From: an uncultured Chromatiaceae bacterium
GTDB taxonomy: Bacteria; Pseudomonadota; Gammaproteobacteria; DRLM01
Direction: 5' to 3'
DNA length: 46,783 nucleotides
Assembly: GCA_945787555.1 (NCBI GenBank)
Contig: CALZJG010000156.1
Coordinates: 1-46,783 of the forward strand
Positions 18,573-29,417 of the stretch are shown here, piece by piece. Numbering within the stretch: the stretch's first letter is position 1; every line of letters begins with the position of its first letter. The position numbers were made by a program, and so were the translations under genes. The notes below the pieces were generated by a model. The model saw only the letters and a program-made list of their open reading frames with translations, made no database searches and had not been told where the DNA came from.

Positions 18573-19307
18573 TTATCCGAGTTCGTCCACGAGTTTTTGC
18601 GCCTCGACCAAGTCGATGCCGCCCTCGTACAAGGCTCGCCCGATGATCGCCCCCATCACACCCTCGCCGCTCACCGCGCACAAGCGGCGAATATCCTCCA
18701 GTGTGCTCACGCCGCCCGAGGCGATCACCGGGATGGTGATGGCGCGCGCCAAGGCCGCAGTGGCCTCCGCGTTCACACCCTGCATCATGCCGTCGCGGCT
18801 GATGTCGGTATAGACGATCGCTTCCACACCTTCGCGCTCGAAGCGCTGCGCAATGTCGATGACATCATGATTGGAAAGCTTGGACCAACCGTCGATGGCC
18901 ACTTTGCCGTCTTTGGCGTCCAAGCCCACCATGATATGGCCGGGAAATTCCGAGCACGCATCACCGACGAAATGCGGCGCATTCACGGCGTTGGTGCCAA
19001 TGATGACGTATCGCACGCCCATTTCCAGATACTGCTCGATGGCGTCATCGTCGCGGATCCCGCCGCCGACTTGGATGGGGATATCGGGATGGGCGGCGGC
19101 GATGCGGCGAATCGCTTCGGCATTGACCGGCCGACCGGCGAAGGCACCGTTCAAATCGACGATATGCAGACGCTGGGCGCCGGCCTCCGCCCACCGATCG
19201 GCGACCGCCACCGGATCGTCCGAGAATACCGTATCGTCTTCCATGCGCCCTTGGCGCAGACGCACGCACTTGCCATCCTTCAAATCTATCGCTGGTATGA
19301 GCAGCAT
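18573..19307 (-). CDS. hisA: ProFAR isomerase HisA
   Basis: 244 residues from the ATG at 19307, which has GAGGA seven bases upstream; an extension to 19361 would add a polar leader absent from the family. The N terminus [20 protein letters not shown] carries the catalytic Asp, the second is in [13 protein letters not shown], and the phosphate loops are QVGGGIRDD and [10 protein letters not shown]. It isomerises ProFAR to PRFAR, the fourth step in histidine synthesis, and feeds HisF-HisH encoded on both sides. Confidence 0.97.
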   Translation of the reverse strand: MLLIPAIDLKDGKCVRLRQGRMEDDTVFSDDPVAVADRWAEAGAQRLHIVDLNGAFAGRPVNAEAIRRIAAAHPDIPIQVGGGIRDDDAIEQYLEMGVRYVIIGTNAVNAPHFVGDACSEFPGHIMVGLDAKDGKVAIDGWSKLSNHDVIDIAQRFEREGVEAIVYTDISRDGMMQGVNAEATAALARAITIPVIASGGVSTLEDIRRLCAVSGEGVMGAIIGRALYEGGIDLVEAQKLVDELG

Positions 19308-19347
19308 GATGTTTTCCTCAACCTCCGACGAGCCACCATCAACTTGT

Positions 19348-19986
19348 TCAGTCCTGGCCATCCCAATGCATGAAATTGCTCAGCAGAGCCAGACCGGCGC
19401 GCTGGCTCTTTTCCGGGTGAAATTGCACCGCGAATAGATTCTCGCGCGCCACCGCGCACACGAACTCATGCCCGTATTCGCTGACACCCGCCACGTACTC
19501 CGGCCGCGTCGGCGCCACATAGTAACTGTGCACGAAATAAAACCGGCTGTCTTGTGCGATGCCTTCCCACAAAGGATGTGGGCGGGTCTGATGGACTTGA
19601 TTCCAACCCATATGGGGAATTTTCAGGCCCGCGCCCGGCGCCACGGTTTCCACGAAACCGCGCACCGCTCCGCCAAGCAGAGCCAGCCCCGGCGTACCGC
19701 GATTCTCGGCGCTATGCGCGAACAAGGCCTGCATCCCTAAACAAATGCCCAACATGGGTTTCTTGGCCGCCACTTCGCGGATCACCTCATCCAAGCCCAA
19801 ACGCCGCAACTCGGACATGCAATCGCGCAAGGCGCCGACACCGGGAAACACCACCCGATCGGCGCGCAGTATGGACTCGGGATCATAAGTGACGCGCACC
19901 TTGATTCCGCGCCCGGCGTGCTCCAAAGCCTTGGAGACGGAGCGCAAATTTCCCATGCCGTAATCGATGACTGCAACCGTACTCAT
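19348..19986 (-). CDS. hisH: imidazole glycerol phosphate synthase glutaminase subunit HisH
   Basis: 212 residues, a class I glutamine amidotransferase. The start is [22 protein letters not shown]. The nucleophile Cys is in [13 protein letters not shown] near residue 80, and the His-Glu pair is in [11 protein letters not shown] near residues 193-200. It delivers ammonia to HisF. The gap to hisA is 40 bases; the gap to hisB upstream is 128 bases and shows no gene. Confidence 0.96.
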   Translation of the reverse strand: MSTVAVIDYGMGNLRSVSKALEHAGRGIKVRVTYDPESILRADRVVFPGVGALRDCMSELRRLGLDEVIREVAAKKPMLGICLGMQALFAHSAENRGTPGLALLGGAVRGFVETVAPGAGLKIPHMGWNQVHQTRPHPLWEGIAQDSRFYFVHSYYVAPTRPEYVAGVSEYGHEFVCAVARENLFAVQFHPEKSQRAGLALLSNFMHWDGQD

Positions 19987-20114
19987 CTAAATCAGTTTCG
20001 TTTGTCTATGTAATCAGATAATGACATTGCCAGCTGTCGGGACAGCGGCATTTCAGTGGCCCGGAAATGCGATCATCGCATACTAACCAGCAACTTCAAC
20101 CCTAAGCCGCTCGT

Positions 20115-20708
20115 TTACAAATGCCCCTTGGTGGACGGCATCACGCCTTGCATACGCGCGTCATGCTCCAAGGCCATGCGCAGCGCACGGCCGAAGGCCT
20201 TGAAAATCGTCTCGGCGATGTGGTGCGCATTGCGTCCGCGCAGACAGTCGATGTGCAACGTCACCTGAGCGTGGTTGACGAAGCCCTGGAAAAATTCGCG
20301 AAACAAATCCACATCGAATTCCCCGATGCGCGCACGCGCGAACTCCACGCCGTAGTCCAACCCCGGCCGGCCAGAGAAGTCCACCACCACCCGCGACAAG
20401 GCCTCATCCAAGGGCACATAGGCATGACCATAGCGACGCAGACCTTTCTTGTCGCCCACCGCTTGCGCGAAGGCCTGACCGAGCGTGATGCCGATATCTT
20501 CCACGGTGTGGTGCGCGTCGATGTGCAAATCGCCTTGCGCACTCACATCCAGATCGATCAGGCCGTGGCGCGCCACTTGATCGAGCATGTGATCGAGAAA
20601 TGCCACGCCGGTCTGAAATAGTCCCGTGCCGGCCCCGTCCAGATTCACGCTCACATGAATCTGCGTTTCCAGCGTGTTGCGTTGCACCGTGGCTTTACGA
20701 TCCGCCAT
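20115..20708 (-). CDS. hisB: imidazoleglycerol-phosphate dehydratase HisB
   Basis: 197 residues, the monofunctional dehydratase (E. coli has a larger fusion with histidinol phosphatase). The two metal-binding repeats are visible: [13 protein letters not shown] with [13 protein letters not shown], and the second set [21 protein letters not shown]. Both HxxHH-type clusters are intact. It removes water to make imidazole acetol phosphate. Because the phosphatase domain is missing, histidinol phosphatase must be encoded elsewhere. Confidence 0.96.
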   Translation of the reverse strand: MADRKATVQRNTLETQIHVSVNLDGAGTGLFQTGVAFLDHMLDQVARHGLIDLDVSAQGDLHIDAHHTVEDIGITLGQAFAQAVGDKKGLRRYGHAYVPLDEALSRVVVDFSGRPGLDYGVEFARARIGEFDVDLFREFFQGFVNHAQVTLHIDCLRGRNAHHIAETIFKAFGRALRMALEHDARMQGVMPSTKGHL

Positions 20709-20744
20709 GTCAGTTCGCCTCTATCTTGTAATATAGCGCACGCC

Positions 20745-21818
20745 TCACAACAACCGCTCCAGGGCTTGCAGAAACGCGTCGTTCTCTTCCGGCGTACCTA
20801 CGGTGACGCGCAGACTATCGTGCAACGCCGGATGACTTCCATGCAAATTCTTGATAAGCACGCCCGCGCCGCGTAAATCAGCGAAGAGCTGGGGGGCGCG
20901 GCCCGGCGCGACACGAAACAGGATGAAATTGGCCTCACTCGGATAGGGGGTCACGCCAGGCAACTGCGCCAGCGCTTGCTGCAAGCGCTGGCGCTCGGCG
21001 CGGATGCGCTGGGTCTGATCGATCAACATGTCGTAGTGGGCCAAGGCGAACTCGGCGCTCGTCTGAGTGAGCACATTGATATTATAGGGCAAGCGGGTCT
21101 TGTCGATTTCGTGCAACCAGGCAGGCGGCCCGACCAGATACCCTAAGCGCAGACCGGCCAGCCCCAATTTGGACACCGTGCGCAGCAATAATAAATTATC
21201 GTACTCGCCCAAGCGGCCGAGAAAACTCTCGTCGCAAAATGCCGAGTAGGCCTCGTCCACGACCACCAAGCCGGGCGCGGCGCGGAGGATCGCGATAATA
21301 TCCGCGGCGGCGAACAAATTGCCGGTGGGATTACTGGGATAGGCGATGAACACCACCGCCGGTTGGTGTTCCTCGATGGCGGCCAGCGTAGCGGGCACAT
21401 CCAGGGTGAAATTATCCCTGAGCGGGACGCCGACGTAAGGCACCCCCACTGTCGCCGAGATGATGCGATACATGGAAAAGGTCGGCTCGGGCGCCAGCAC
21501 CACACGTTCGGGACCGGCCAAGGTCATAAGGATCATTTGGATCAGCTCATCGGAGCCGTTGCCCAACAATAAATCCTGCTCAGCCGGCAAGGCGAATACC
21601 TCGCGCAAGCACGCTTTGAGTTGTTGCGAGGACGGGTCGGGATAACGGTTGAGAGACACGTCAGCCAGCGCGCGCAACCATTGTTCCTTGAGTGATTCGG
21701 GCCAGGTGTAAGGGTTTTCCATGGCGTCCAACTTCACCAATCCTTGCGCAGGCGGCACATGATAGGCCTTGAGAGCCTGAATTTCGGGCCGCACCCAGCG
21801 GCCTATGGCGGCATTCAT
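20745..21818 (-). CDS. hisC: histidinol-phosphate aminotransferase HisC
   Basis: 357 residues, a class I/II PLP aminotransferase. Markers in order: GNGSDELIQMI near residue 85, SNPTGN near 162, VVDEAYSAF near 182, and the PLP lysine in RTVSKLGLAGLRLGY near 215. It converts imidazole acetol phosphate to histidinol phosphate. It lies 18 bases after hisD and 36 bases before hisB. The N-terminal RPEIQALKAYHVPPAQGLVKLDAMENPY is the usual opening of this subfamily. Confidence 0.96.
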   Translation of the reverse strand: MNAAIGRWVRPEIQALKAYHVPPAQGLVKLDAMENPYTWPESLKEQWLRALADVSLNRYPDPSSQQLKACLREVFALPAEQDLLLGNGSDELIQMILMTLAGPERVVLAPEPTFSMYRIISATVGVPYVGVPLRDNFTLDVPATLAAIEEHQPAVVFIAYPSNPTGNLFAAADIIAILRAAPGLVVVDEAYSAFCDESFLGRLGEYDNLLLLRTVSKLGLAGLRLGYLVGPPAWLHEIDKTRLPYNINVLTQTSAEFALAHYDMLIDQTQRIRAERQRLQQALAQLPGVTPYPSEANFILFRVAPGRAPQLFADLRGAGVLIKNLHGSHPALHDSLRVTVGTPEENDAFLQALERLL

Positions 21819-21836
21819 GATTTGCTCGTTCTACTC

Positions 21837-23141
21837 TTATTTCGCCTGCACCCGGTATTCCGCCGAGCGTGCATGTGCAGTCAACCCCTCGCCGCGCGCC
21901 AGCAAAGCGGCCGTCACGCCCAAGCTGCGCGCGCCATCCGAAGAACACATAATGAGGCTGGAGCGTTTTTGAAAATCGTAGACGCCCAACGGAGAGGAAA
22001 AACGCGCGGTACGCGAGGTCGGCAACACATGATTGGGACCGGCACAGTAATCGCCCACCGCCTCGGCAGTGTAGCGGCCCATGAAAATGGCGCCGGCATT
22101 GCGGATACCCTTGACCATTTGCTCCGGCTCGGCTACCGACAACTCGAGGTGTTCGGGTGAAATAAAATTAGCCACCGTCACCGCCTCATCGAGATTCTTG
22201 ACTTGAATCAGTGCGCCGCGCTTACCCAGCGACGCGCGGATGATGTCGGCCCGTTCCATTTGCGGCAGCAGCTTGTTGACGCTGGCTTGCACCTTGTCGA
22301 GATACGCCGCATCGGGACACAACAAGATCGACTGCGCGTCTTCGTCATGCTCGGCTTGCGAAAATAAGTCCATCGCCGTCCAATCGGGATCGGTGCGACC
22401 ATCGCAGACGATGAGGATTTCCGATGGCCCGGCAATCATGTCGATGCCCACGGTGCCGTAGACCATGCGCTTGGCGGTGGCGACGTAGATGTTGCCGGGG
22501 CCCACGATCTTGTCCACGCGCGGCACGCTCTCGGTACCATAGGCCAGCGCCGCCACCGCCTGCGCGCCGCCGATGGAGAATACACGATCGACTGCGCTCA
22601 ATTCCGCCGCCGCCAGCACCAAGTCATTCACTTCCCCGTCCGGCGTGGGCACCACCATGATGATTTCGGGCACACCCGCCACCTTGGCGGGAATCGCGTT
22701 CATCAGGACCGATGAGGGGTAGGCGGCCTTGCCGCCGGGCACATATAAACCGACGCGATCCAGCGCGGTGACTTGCTGGCCCAGCAAGGTGCCGTCGGGC
22801 TCAGTATAGGACCAGGAATCTTGTTTTTGATGCTGATGATAGGCACGCAAACGGCGCACTGCCAGCTCCAAGGCCTCACGCGTCTGCTCCGGGATGCGCT
22901 CCAGAGCCTCCTGCATGCGCGCGCGCGGAACTTCCAACTCCGCCATGGCCTGCGCCTGCATGCGATCGAAACGATTGGTGTATTCCACCACCGCCGCGTC
23001 GCCGCGCGTACGCACTGCGGCGAGTATCTCTTCCACCGCACCGACCACCTTGGCATCGGATACGCTCTCCCAGGCCAGCAGCTGTTCGAGTTGCGGCCAG
23101 AAATCCGCCTGTTTGGTGGCTAGACGTTTGATAGCTATCAT
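21837..23141 (-). CDS. hisD: histidinol dehydrogenase HisD
   Basis: 434 residues, family length. It oxidises histidinol to histidine in two NAD-dependent steps with Zn. Visible blocks are [25 protein letters not shown], the [32 protein letters not shown] signature, the Zn-site [12 protein letters not shown], and [21 protein letters not shown] near the C terminus. It sits between hisG and hisC on the same strand, 24 bases after hisG. Confidence 0.97.
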   Translation of the reverse strand: MIAIKRLATKQADFWPQLEQLLAWESVSDAKVVGAVEEILAAVRTRGDAAVVEYTNRFDRMQAQAMAELEVPRARMQEALERIPEQTREALELAVRRLRAYHQHQKQDSWSYTEPDGTLLGQQVTALDRVGLYVPGGKAAYPSSVLMNAIPAKVAGVPEIIMVVPTPDGEVNDLVLAAAELSAVDRVFSIGGAQAVAALAYGTESVPRVDKIVGPGNIYVATAKRMVYGTVGIDMIAGPSEILIVCDGRTDPDWTAMDLFSQAEHDEDAQSILLCPDAAYLDKVQASVNKLLPQMERADIIRASLGKRGALIQVKNLDEAVTVANFISPEHLELSVAEPEQMVKGIRNAGAIFMGRYTAEAVGDYCAGPNHVLPTSRTARFSSPLGVYDFQKRSSLIMCSSDGARSLGVTAALLARGEGLTAHARSAEYRVQAK

Positions 23142-23165
23142 CGCGCTCCACCCCGTTGCTTGACT

Positions 23166-23807
23166 CTAGGCTTGCCCATGCTGCACCGCCTCTCCCATGC
23201 GCTGCACGAAAGACTTCACTACGCCATGCTTCATTTTCATCGACGCCTTGTTGACGATCAACCGCGAGCTGATATCGGCAATATGCTCCAAGGGCTCCAA
23301 GCCATTGGCGCGCAGCGTGTTACCGGTGTCCACCAAATCGACAATGAGATCCGCCAGCTTCACCAGCGGCGCCAGCTCCATCGAACCGTACAGCTTGATG
23401 ATCTCCACTTGCTTACCTTGTTCGGCAAAGTAACGCCGCGTGGTGTGGACGTATTTGGTGGCAATACGCAGCCGGGTGTCGGCGGTGCGCGCCCGCGGCG
23501 GGCCAGCCAACATCAGGCGGCAACGGGCGATATTCAGATCCAAGGGCTCGTAAATGCCGTTACCTTCGTATTCCATCAACACATCTTTGCCGGCGATACC
23601 CACATCGGCGGCGCCATAGGCAACATACGTGGGCACGTCGGAGGCGCGGATCAGGACCAACTTGATCGCTGCAACATTGGTGTCGAGTATCAACTTGCGC
23701 GATGTGGCCGGATCATCCTGCGGCACGACCCCCGTTGCCGCCAGCAAGGGCAGGGCGTCTTTGAATATGCGACCCTTGGATACCGCGATGGTCAGAGTAT
23801 CAGCCAT
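23166..23807 (-). CDS. hisG: ATP phosphoribosyltransferase HisG, short form
   Basis: 213 residues from the ATG at 23807. It begins [22 protein letters not shown] and contains [25 protein letters not shown]-type and [18 protein letters not shown] blocks, the latter binding phosphoribosyl pyrophosphate. The enzyme starts histidine synthesis from ATP and PRPP. It lacks the roughly 80-residue C-terminal regulatory domain of the long form found in E. coli, so it belongs to the short HisG type, which works in a complex with HisZ. hisZ is not in this window. The stop of murA lies 14 bases upstream of its start codon. Confidence 0.95.
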   Translation of the reverse strand: MADTLTIAVSKGRIFKDALPLLAATGVVPQDDPATSRKLILDTNVAAIKLVLIRASDVPTYVAYGAADVGIAGKDVLMEYEGNGIYEPLDLNIARCRLMLAGPPRARTADTRLRIATKYVHTTRRYFAEQGKQVEIIKLYGSMELAPLVKLADLIVDLVDTGNTLRANGLEPLEHIADISSRLIVNKASMKMKHGVVKSFVQRMGEAVQHGQA

Positions 23808-23820
23808 GTCGCTCACGCAG

Positions 23821-25107
<1,287 letters not shown>

Positions 25108-25151
25108 CTACCTATTTGATGCGAGTCTGATGCGGGCCTAGCTGCCAGCCT

Positions 25152-25388
25152 CTAGCGTGCGCGCTCCCATTGCTCGGGCGTGTACGTCTTCATGGACAAA
25201 GCATGAATATCACCGCCCATCTTCTCTCCCAAGGTGGCATAAACCATGCGATGTTGCTCCAACATTGATTTACCGGCGAAATCAGTACTGACGACCGTCG
25301 CCTCGAAATGCCGACCATCACCGCTGACCTGCACCTGCGCACCAGGCAGACCTTGTTCTATCATCTGTTGTATATCTTGCACTTGCAT
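25152..25388 (-). CDS. ibaG: BolA-family protein IbaG (YrbA)
   Basis: 78 residues with the BolA fold: MIEQGLPGAQVQVSGDGRHF, then the FAGKSMLEQHRMVYATLGE core with the conserved His, and HALSMKTYTPEQW at the C terminus. BolA proteins pair with monothiol glutaredoxins and [2Fe-2S] clusters; IbaG in particular is linked to iron-sulfur use and acid stress. Its place between mlaB and murA is the classic one for ibaG. The gap to murA is 71 bases. Confidence 0.93.
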   Translation of the reverse strand: MQVQDIQQMIEQGLPGAQVQVSGDGRHFEATVVSTDFAGKSMLEQHRMVYATLGEKMGGDIHALSMKTYTPEQWERAR

Positions 25389-25765
25389 CGTCTTGAGAGC
25401 CGCTCAATCAGGCTTTAGGAAACGCGAAGCATACCCGTTCCGCGCCTGCTTTGTCACCCCGAGCTCTGCGATCGACCAACCGGTAGACTTCGGCCGCACG
25501 CCAAACGCCCCTCTCTCCCGCAAGCAGGAGAGTTCGGGTCGCGGGGGACCGCAATTGAGTGAGCCAAAGACACCGCCACGAGGGCTGGCAAGGATATAGA
25601 CTTAACAGCTTGCCGAAAAAGTCTCCGGTGGATGCCAGGCTAGGCGTAAAGCGGCGAAATGGCACTGTTTACGCGTCAGCAGTGAGCATTATTAGCCGTA
25701 TTACAACCGCAGGTTGGCGCGAACCGACGCCGCATGGCGCCGCACCAAGGCTGTTCCGCCGACTG
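25389..25765. other. 377-base spacer between mlaB and ibaG
   Basis: It holds one degenerate palindrome (25513-25532; CTCTCCCGC pairing with GCAGGAGAG with one mismatch over a 2-base loop). One 85-codon minus-strand frame covers 25408-25665, but its translation looks like read-through of repetitive DNA and there is no ribosome binding site. The ibaG promoter could lie here; I see no convincing -35/-10 pair. Confidence 0.5.
25513..25532. repeat. C-rich/G-rich palindrome, degenerate copy
   Basis: CTCTCCCGC (25513-25521) and GCAGGAGAG (25524-25532) pair with a single mismatch across a 2-base loop. It is the member of the dispersed family between mlaB and ibaG. Confidence 0.5.
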
Positions 25766-26074
25766 CTAACCCGCCTCCGCCAGTGACAGCACCTCATCCA
25801 GCCCCCCCACGCGGGCGATGGCCAGAATTTGTGCCGGCACATTGAGAAAGCTCACCTTGCCACCACCCTGATGCGCACCTCGCGACCACTCTATGAGTAG
25901 CGCGATGCCGGCGCTGTCGGCGCGGGTCACGCCCTGCAAGTCCATCTCTACTTGGCCGCCCTGGGTGAAGAGCGTCGCGCTGCCGCGCCATAGCTGGGGT
26001 ACGGTGGCGAAGGTGAGCTCGCCGTTCACGGCGTAGTGTCCGTCGCCCACGGCCTTCACCCGCACCTCATTCAC
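25766..26074 (-). CDS. mlaB: MlaB, STAS-domain subunit of the Mla ABC transporter
   Basis: 102 residues, a single STAS domain. The conserved VEMDLQGVTRADSAGIALLIEWSR block (about 46-69) contains the DSAG turn typical of STAS proteins. In E. coli MlaB binds the ATPase MlaF and stabilises the MlaFEDB complex in the inner membrane. The start is a GTG overlapping the mlaC stop (GTGA), so the two are coupled. It is the last gene of the mla operon. Confidence 0.92.
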   Translation of the reverse strand: MNEVRVKAVGDGHYAVNGELTFATVPQLWRGSATLFTQGGQVEMDLQGVTRADSAGIALLIEWSRGAHQGGGKVSFLNVPAQILAIARVGGLDEVLSLAEAG

Positions 26075-26679
26075 CGGATGCTGTCTCGCTGATTGCGCTC
26101 CGTAAGCGTGGCGATCAATTTATCCAGACCGTCCTGACGGATCTGATTAGAAAAGGTAGTGCGATAATTGGTCACCAGGCTCACACCATCGACGGTGACG
26201 TTGAATACCTTCCAGGCGCCGTTCTTGAGATGCAAGTCGTAATCGATGGGCACAGGAAAACTACCGGGCTGCTCGACTTCCGTACGCACCGTCACTTCTG
26301 TGGCCTGCGCAGGCGCGCGCAGCGGCAAATAATCGATGCGGTTGTCGCGATATTCGAACAGCGACTTGGCGTAAGTGCGCACCAATAGATTACGAAACTC
26401 GCCGATGAACTGCTCGCGCTGAGCCGGCGAGGCGCCGCGCCAATATTTGCCCAGCACCCATTGCGACATCCGCTCGAAATCGAAATGCGGCAGCACCATT
26501 TCGTCCACCATCGCATAGAGACGGGCGGGCTCCTGCTCCAACTCGGCACGCTCGGCCTGGACGCGTTTGATGATCTTATCCGCAGTCTCGCGCACCAAGT
26601 CCTGGGGGGCTTGGGCGGCCATCGCTAACGCAGCGCCCGCCCATAACGCGATCATCCATACTATGAAACGACGTTTCAT
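26071..26679 (-). CDS. mlaC: MlaC, periplasmic phospholipid carrier
   Basis: 202 residues. A signal peptide (MKRRFIVWMIALWAGAALAM, cleavage near residues 21-23) is followed by the MlaC/Ttg2D fold: PHFDFERMSQWVLGKYWRGASPAQREQFIGEFRNLLVRTYAKSL, and near the C terminus WKVFNVTVDGVSLVTNYRTTF. MlaC shuttles phospholipid between the outer membrane and MlaD. The ATG overlaps the TolC-like gene's stop (ATGA) and the stop overlaps mlaB, so it is coupled on both sides. Confidence 0.95.
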   Translation of the reverse strand: MKRRFIVWMIALWAGAALAMAAQAPQDLVRETADKIIKRVQAERAELEQEPARLYAMVDEMVLPHFDFERMSQWVLGKYWRGASPAQREQFIGEFRNLLVRTYAKSLFEYRDNRIDYLPLRAPAQATEVTVRTEVEQPGSFPVPIDYDLHLKNGAWKVFNVTVDGVSLVTNYRTTFSNQIRQDGLDKLIATLTERNQRDSIR

Positions 26680-28031
26680 CGCTCGACTCCCATGACATTC
26701 AGCAACTGCGCCACGTGCATATTGTAGCCGAACACCGTCTGCAGATAGTCGGTATGCGCGAACACATACCCCTGTAAAGCCGTAATGACTTTATCACCTT
26801 TCTCCATCCCCGCCTCGAAATCGGCGAAACCGGCGATCATCCAGCGCCGCGACGCACGGCTGGCGTTTTCCAGCTCGGCCACCGCTTCGTAGTGCGCTTG
26901 CACCTGATGGTATTGCTCCGCCACTTGGAAGGGAATGCCCTGCCGCGCCAGGCTGGACTTGGCCAACAGCGCCTCCAGCTCAGCCTGCGCCCGGGCGATA
27001 CGGGCCGGCCGCACCCCGGCGTTCCAATCCCAGCGCAAGCCCACCAACGGCGTCAAACCGACGTCGTTGAAGGGGTCGAATATATGCGGGTTATCGAGAC
27101 GGTCGCGATTCGGCGAATAAGACAGCAAGCCTGCCGCGCCGGCATAAATGTCCGGCCGACCCTCGGCCTTGTTGGCCTCGACCAAGGCCCGCCGCGCCCG
27201 CAGTCCGGCTTCGACCTGGGCCATTTCCGGGCGCTGGGCCAGGGCTTGCTGCTGCGCCTCCGACATTTCCACCTCCGGCAAAGACACCGGGGTGAGACGC
27301 TTATCCGCCACCTCGAGCTCGTGACCCAGACCCACACCGGTGAGCACTTTGAGCCCGTCCAGGGCGATACGTTCCAAACCGGCGGACTGCGCCAAGTAGC
27401 GCCCCACCAAAGCGGCGCCGGCCTGCAAGGCATACAAGTCGGATTGACGGATGTCCCGCTCGCCATCCAACAACCATTCCTCGACCGAAGCAACGGCCCC
27501 GTCGACGCGTTTCTTAACATCTTCGAGCACCAAGCGGGCATCGCGCGCCGCCAAGTAGCCAAAATAAGCGCGTTTCACGTCCAGCGCCGTGACGCCGCGC
27601 TGCAGGCGCACATCGCCTTGTTTGACCTCCACGTTGGCGCGGGCGGCCTCGGAGTAATGTTCGACTTTGCCAAAGGTGTGCAATGGCTTGACCAGCGACA
27701 GCTCCAGACGCGACCACAGCGACAAGCCATTACTTTCAAAACGATCGGAACGCACCTCGCAATCACCGGGCGCGCAGCCACCGCGCTCGAAAAAGCCACC
27801 GTCTACGGCCGGCGACAGGGCGAATATGGCATTGACGTCAAGCGTCCAGCCGCGATGCCCCTGCGCCTCGTCCACCCAAGTGCGCGCCACGCCCACCAAG
27901 TGCTCGACCTCTTCGATGCGCGGATCATGGACCAAGGCGCGATCGATGGCCTGTTCTAAATCGAGCGTCTCGGCCGTAGCCACGCTCGCGACGAGCGTTA
28001 GCCCCAGCGCCGGCAGCCAGCAATGACTCAC
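26676..28031 (-). CDS. TolC-family outer-membrane channel protein inside the mla operon
   Basis: 451 residues. A signal peptide (about 1-20, ending VASVATA) is followed by the TolC/OEP fold: the N-terminal LDLEQAIDRALVHDPRI, two long helical halves, and two beta segments (about 65-110 and 300-345). The second half repeats the pattern with PEMAQVEAGLRARRALVEANKAEGRPDIYAGAAG. A Cys86/Cys91 pair (GGCAPGDC) in the first beta/loop segment could form a surface disulfide. The GTG start overlaps the mlaD stop and the TGA stop overlaps the mlaC ATG, so it is translated as part of the mla message. Standard mla operons have no TolC homologue. It may be the outer-membrane partner of this Mla system; it could also serve an efflux pump. 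No membrane-fusion protein gene is nearby. Confidence 0.88.
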   Translation of the reverse strand: MSHCWLPALGLTLVASVATAETLDLEQAIDRALVHDPRIEEVEHLVGVARTWVDEAQGHRGWTLDVNAIFALSPAVDGGFFERGGCAPGDCEVRSDRFESNGLSLWSRLELSLVKPLHTFGKVEHYSEAARANVEVKQGDVRLQRGVTALDVKRAYFGYLAARDARLVLEDVKKRVDGAVASVEEWLLDGERDIRQSDLYALQAGAALVGRYLAQSAGLERIALDGLKVLTGVGLGHELEVADKRLTPVSLPEVEMSEAQQQALAQRPEMAQVEAGLRARRALVEANKAEGRPDIYAGAAGLLSYSPNRDRLDNPHIFDPFNDVGLTPLVGLRWDWNAGVRPARIARAQAELEALLAKSSLARQGIPFQVAEQYHQVQAHYEAVAELENASRASRRWMIAGFADFEAGMEKGDKVITALQGYVFAHTDYLQTVFGYNMHVAQLLNVMGVER

Positions 28032-28498
28032 TTCTCCACGCCCTCCGAGGCTTTGTTGAACAGCACACGGCCGATGATCTGCTCCATGACCAACGCCGAC
28101 TGCGTGAGTTTGAGACGATCACCGTCTTGCAGATTTTCTTCAGAGCCGCCTGGCTCCAGCGAAATATATTGTTCACCGAGCAAGCCGGAAGTAAAGATGC
28201 TCGCAGAGGTGTCAGTGGGCAAGCGATAGTCACGCCCGATCTTAAGCGTCACCACCGCCTCGAAGCGCTCAATGTCGTAATGAATGTCGGACACCCGGCC
28301 GATACGCACGCCGCTCACCGACACTGGCGAGCGCACCTTGAGGCCGCCGACGTTCTCGAAATTGGCGGTGATTTCGTAGCCGTTCTCGTCGTTAAGCGCG
28401 GTAATATTGCTCACTTTCATGGCCAACACGAACAGCGCCGCCAAACCTATGGCAACGAACAGGCCGACCAGAATTTCCAGGGTTGTCGATTGTTTCAT
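28028..28498 (-). CDS. mlaD: MlaD, MCE-domain lipid-binding subunit
   Basis: 156 residues. One N-terminal transmembrane helix (about 8-28, ILVGLFVAIGLAALFVLAMKV) anchors a single MCE domain (about 38-118) with the conserved FENVGGLKVRSPVSVSGVRIGRV and SIFTSGLLGEQYISLEPG. MlaD forms a hexameric ring on MlaE and receives lipid from MlaC. The protein is slightly shorter than E. coli MlaD, mainly at the C-terminal helix. It is followed without a gap by the TolC-like gene. Confidence 0.95.
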   Translation of the reverse strand: MKQSTTLEILVGLFVAIGLAALFVLAMKVSNITALNDENGYEITANFENVGGLKVRSPVSVSGVRIGRVSDIHYDIERFEAVVTLKIGRDYRLPTDTSASIFTSGLLGEQYISLEPGGSEENLQDGDRLKLTQSALVMEQIIGRVLFNKASEGVEK

Positions 28499-28527
28499 AT
28501 CAAATCAATCCACTCTTTTCCTACTCT

Positions 28528-28552
28528 CCCTCTCCCGTTCGCGGGGAGAGGG
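28528..28552. repeat. C-rich/G-rich palindrome between mlaE and mlaD
   Basis: CCCTCTCCC (28528-28536) pairs with GGGAGAGGG (28544-28552) across a 7-base loop. The flank GGGGTGAGGG follows at about 28574. It sits within the 89-base mlaE-mlaD gap, inside what should be one transcript. Confidence 0.7.
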
Positions 28553-28587
28553 CAGCGAGGGGGCGTAGCCGATGGGGTGAGGGCTTC

Positions 28588-29367
28588 TCATACATCCCCA
28601 AACATCAGCGCGGTCAGCACGAAATCCAAGCCCAACACCGCCAGGGCGCTATGCACCACGGTGCGCGTCGTGGCGCGACTTACGCCTTCCGAAGTCGGCA
28701 CGCAATCATAGCCTTCGAACACCGCGATCCAGGTTACCACCACGCCGAACACCACGCTCTTGATGACGCCATTGAGAATATCCTCATGCAAATCCACGTT
28801 GGCCTGCATCTGCGACCAAAAGGCGCCTTCGTCCACACCCAGCAAGCCCACGCCCACGAAATAACCGCCATACACGCCGATGGCGCTAAAGATAGCCGCC
28901 AGCAAGGGCATCACTATCATCCCGGCGAGAAAACGCGGCACGATCACGCGGCGCACTGGATCCACGGCCATCATTTCCATGCCCGACAACTGTTCGGTGG
29001 CCTTCATGAGGCCGATCTCCGCGGTCAGCGCCGAGCCTGCACGTCCCCCGTAGAGCAAGGCCGCGACCACCGGCCCCAACTCGCGCACCAACGTCAAGGC
29101 CACCATCACGCCCAAGGACTCGGCGGCGCCGAAATCGCTCAGCGTATTGTAGCCCTGCAAACCCAGCACCATGCCCACGAACAACCCGGACACCGCGATG
29201 ATAAGCAGCGACAGCACACCCACCGAATATATTTGCTGCACGACCAGCCGAGGCCGCAACAGCATCGACGGCAAGCCGTAGAGCATTTGCGCCAAGAACA
29301 CGTGCCCGCGTCCCAAGCGCTCGAAGAAGGCCAGTCCGGTGCGCCCCAAGCGCGCTAAAGCGTTCAT
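28588..29367 (-). CDS. mlaE: MlaE, permease of the Mla ABC transporter
   Basis: 259 residues from the ATG at 29367; a GTG at 29373 two codons earlier is also possible. The MlaE/permease fold is clear: [31 protein letters not shown], the conserved [45 protein letters not shown] coupling region that contacts the ATPase, and a C-terminal membrane helix. It forms the inner-membrane dimer of MlaFEDB. Palindromes lie in the gaps on both sides of the gene. Confidence 0.96.
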   Translation of the reverse strand: MNALARLGRTGLAFFERLGRGHVFLAQMLYGLPSMLLRPRLVVQQIYSVGVLSLLIIAVSGLFVGMVLGLQGYNTLSDFGAAESLGVMVALTLVRELGPVVAALLYGGRAGSALTAEIGLMKATEQLSGMEMMAVDPVRRVIVPRFLAGMIVMPLLAAIFSAIGVYGGYFVGVGLLGVDEGAFWSQMQANVDLHEDILNGVIKSVVFGVVVTWIAVFEGYDCVPTSEGVSRATTRTVVHSALAVLGLDFVLTALMFGDV

Positions 29368-29391
29368 CGCCACCCACTCTTAGACTTACTC

Positions 29392-29417
29392 GCCCTCTCC
29401 CGCGAGTGGGAGAGGGC
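29392..29417. repeat. C-rich/G-rich palindrome between mlaF and mlaE
   Basis: GCCCTCTCCC (29392-29401) pairs perfectly with GGGAGAGGGC (29408-29417) across a 6-base loop, a 10-bp stem. It lies in the 133-base gap between mlaF and mlaE. Confidence 0.72.

Noticed and set aside
17816-19373. Two long plus-strand frames opposite hisF and hisA
   Set aside because: Both lie antisense to strongly conserved enzymes with complete active sites and have no ribosome binding site.
25408-25665. 85-codon minus-strand frame between ibaG and mlaB
   Set aside because: It runs through a palindromic repeat, has no ribosome binding site, and its translation resembles read-through of repetitive DNA.
26892-27959. 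355-codon plus-strand open frame opposite the TolC-like gene
   Set aside because: Its composition (His, Gln and Arg-rich) is typical of the antisense of a GC-rich gene. The opposite strand has an intact signal peptide and family motifs.
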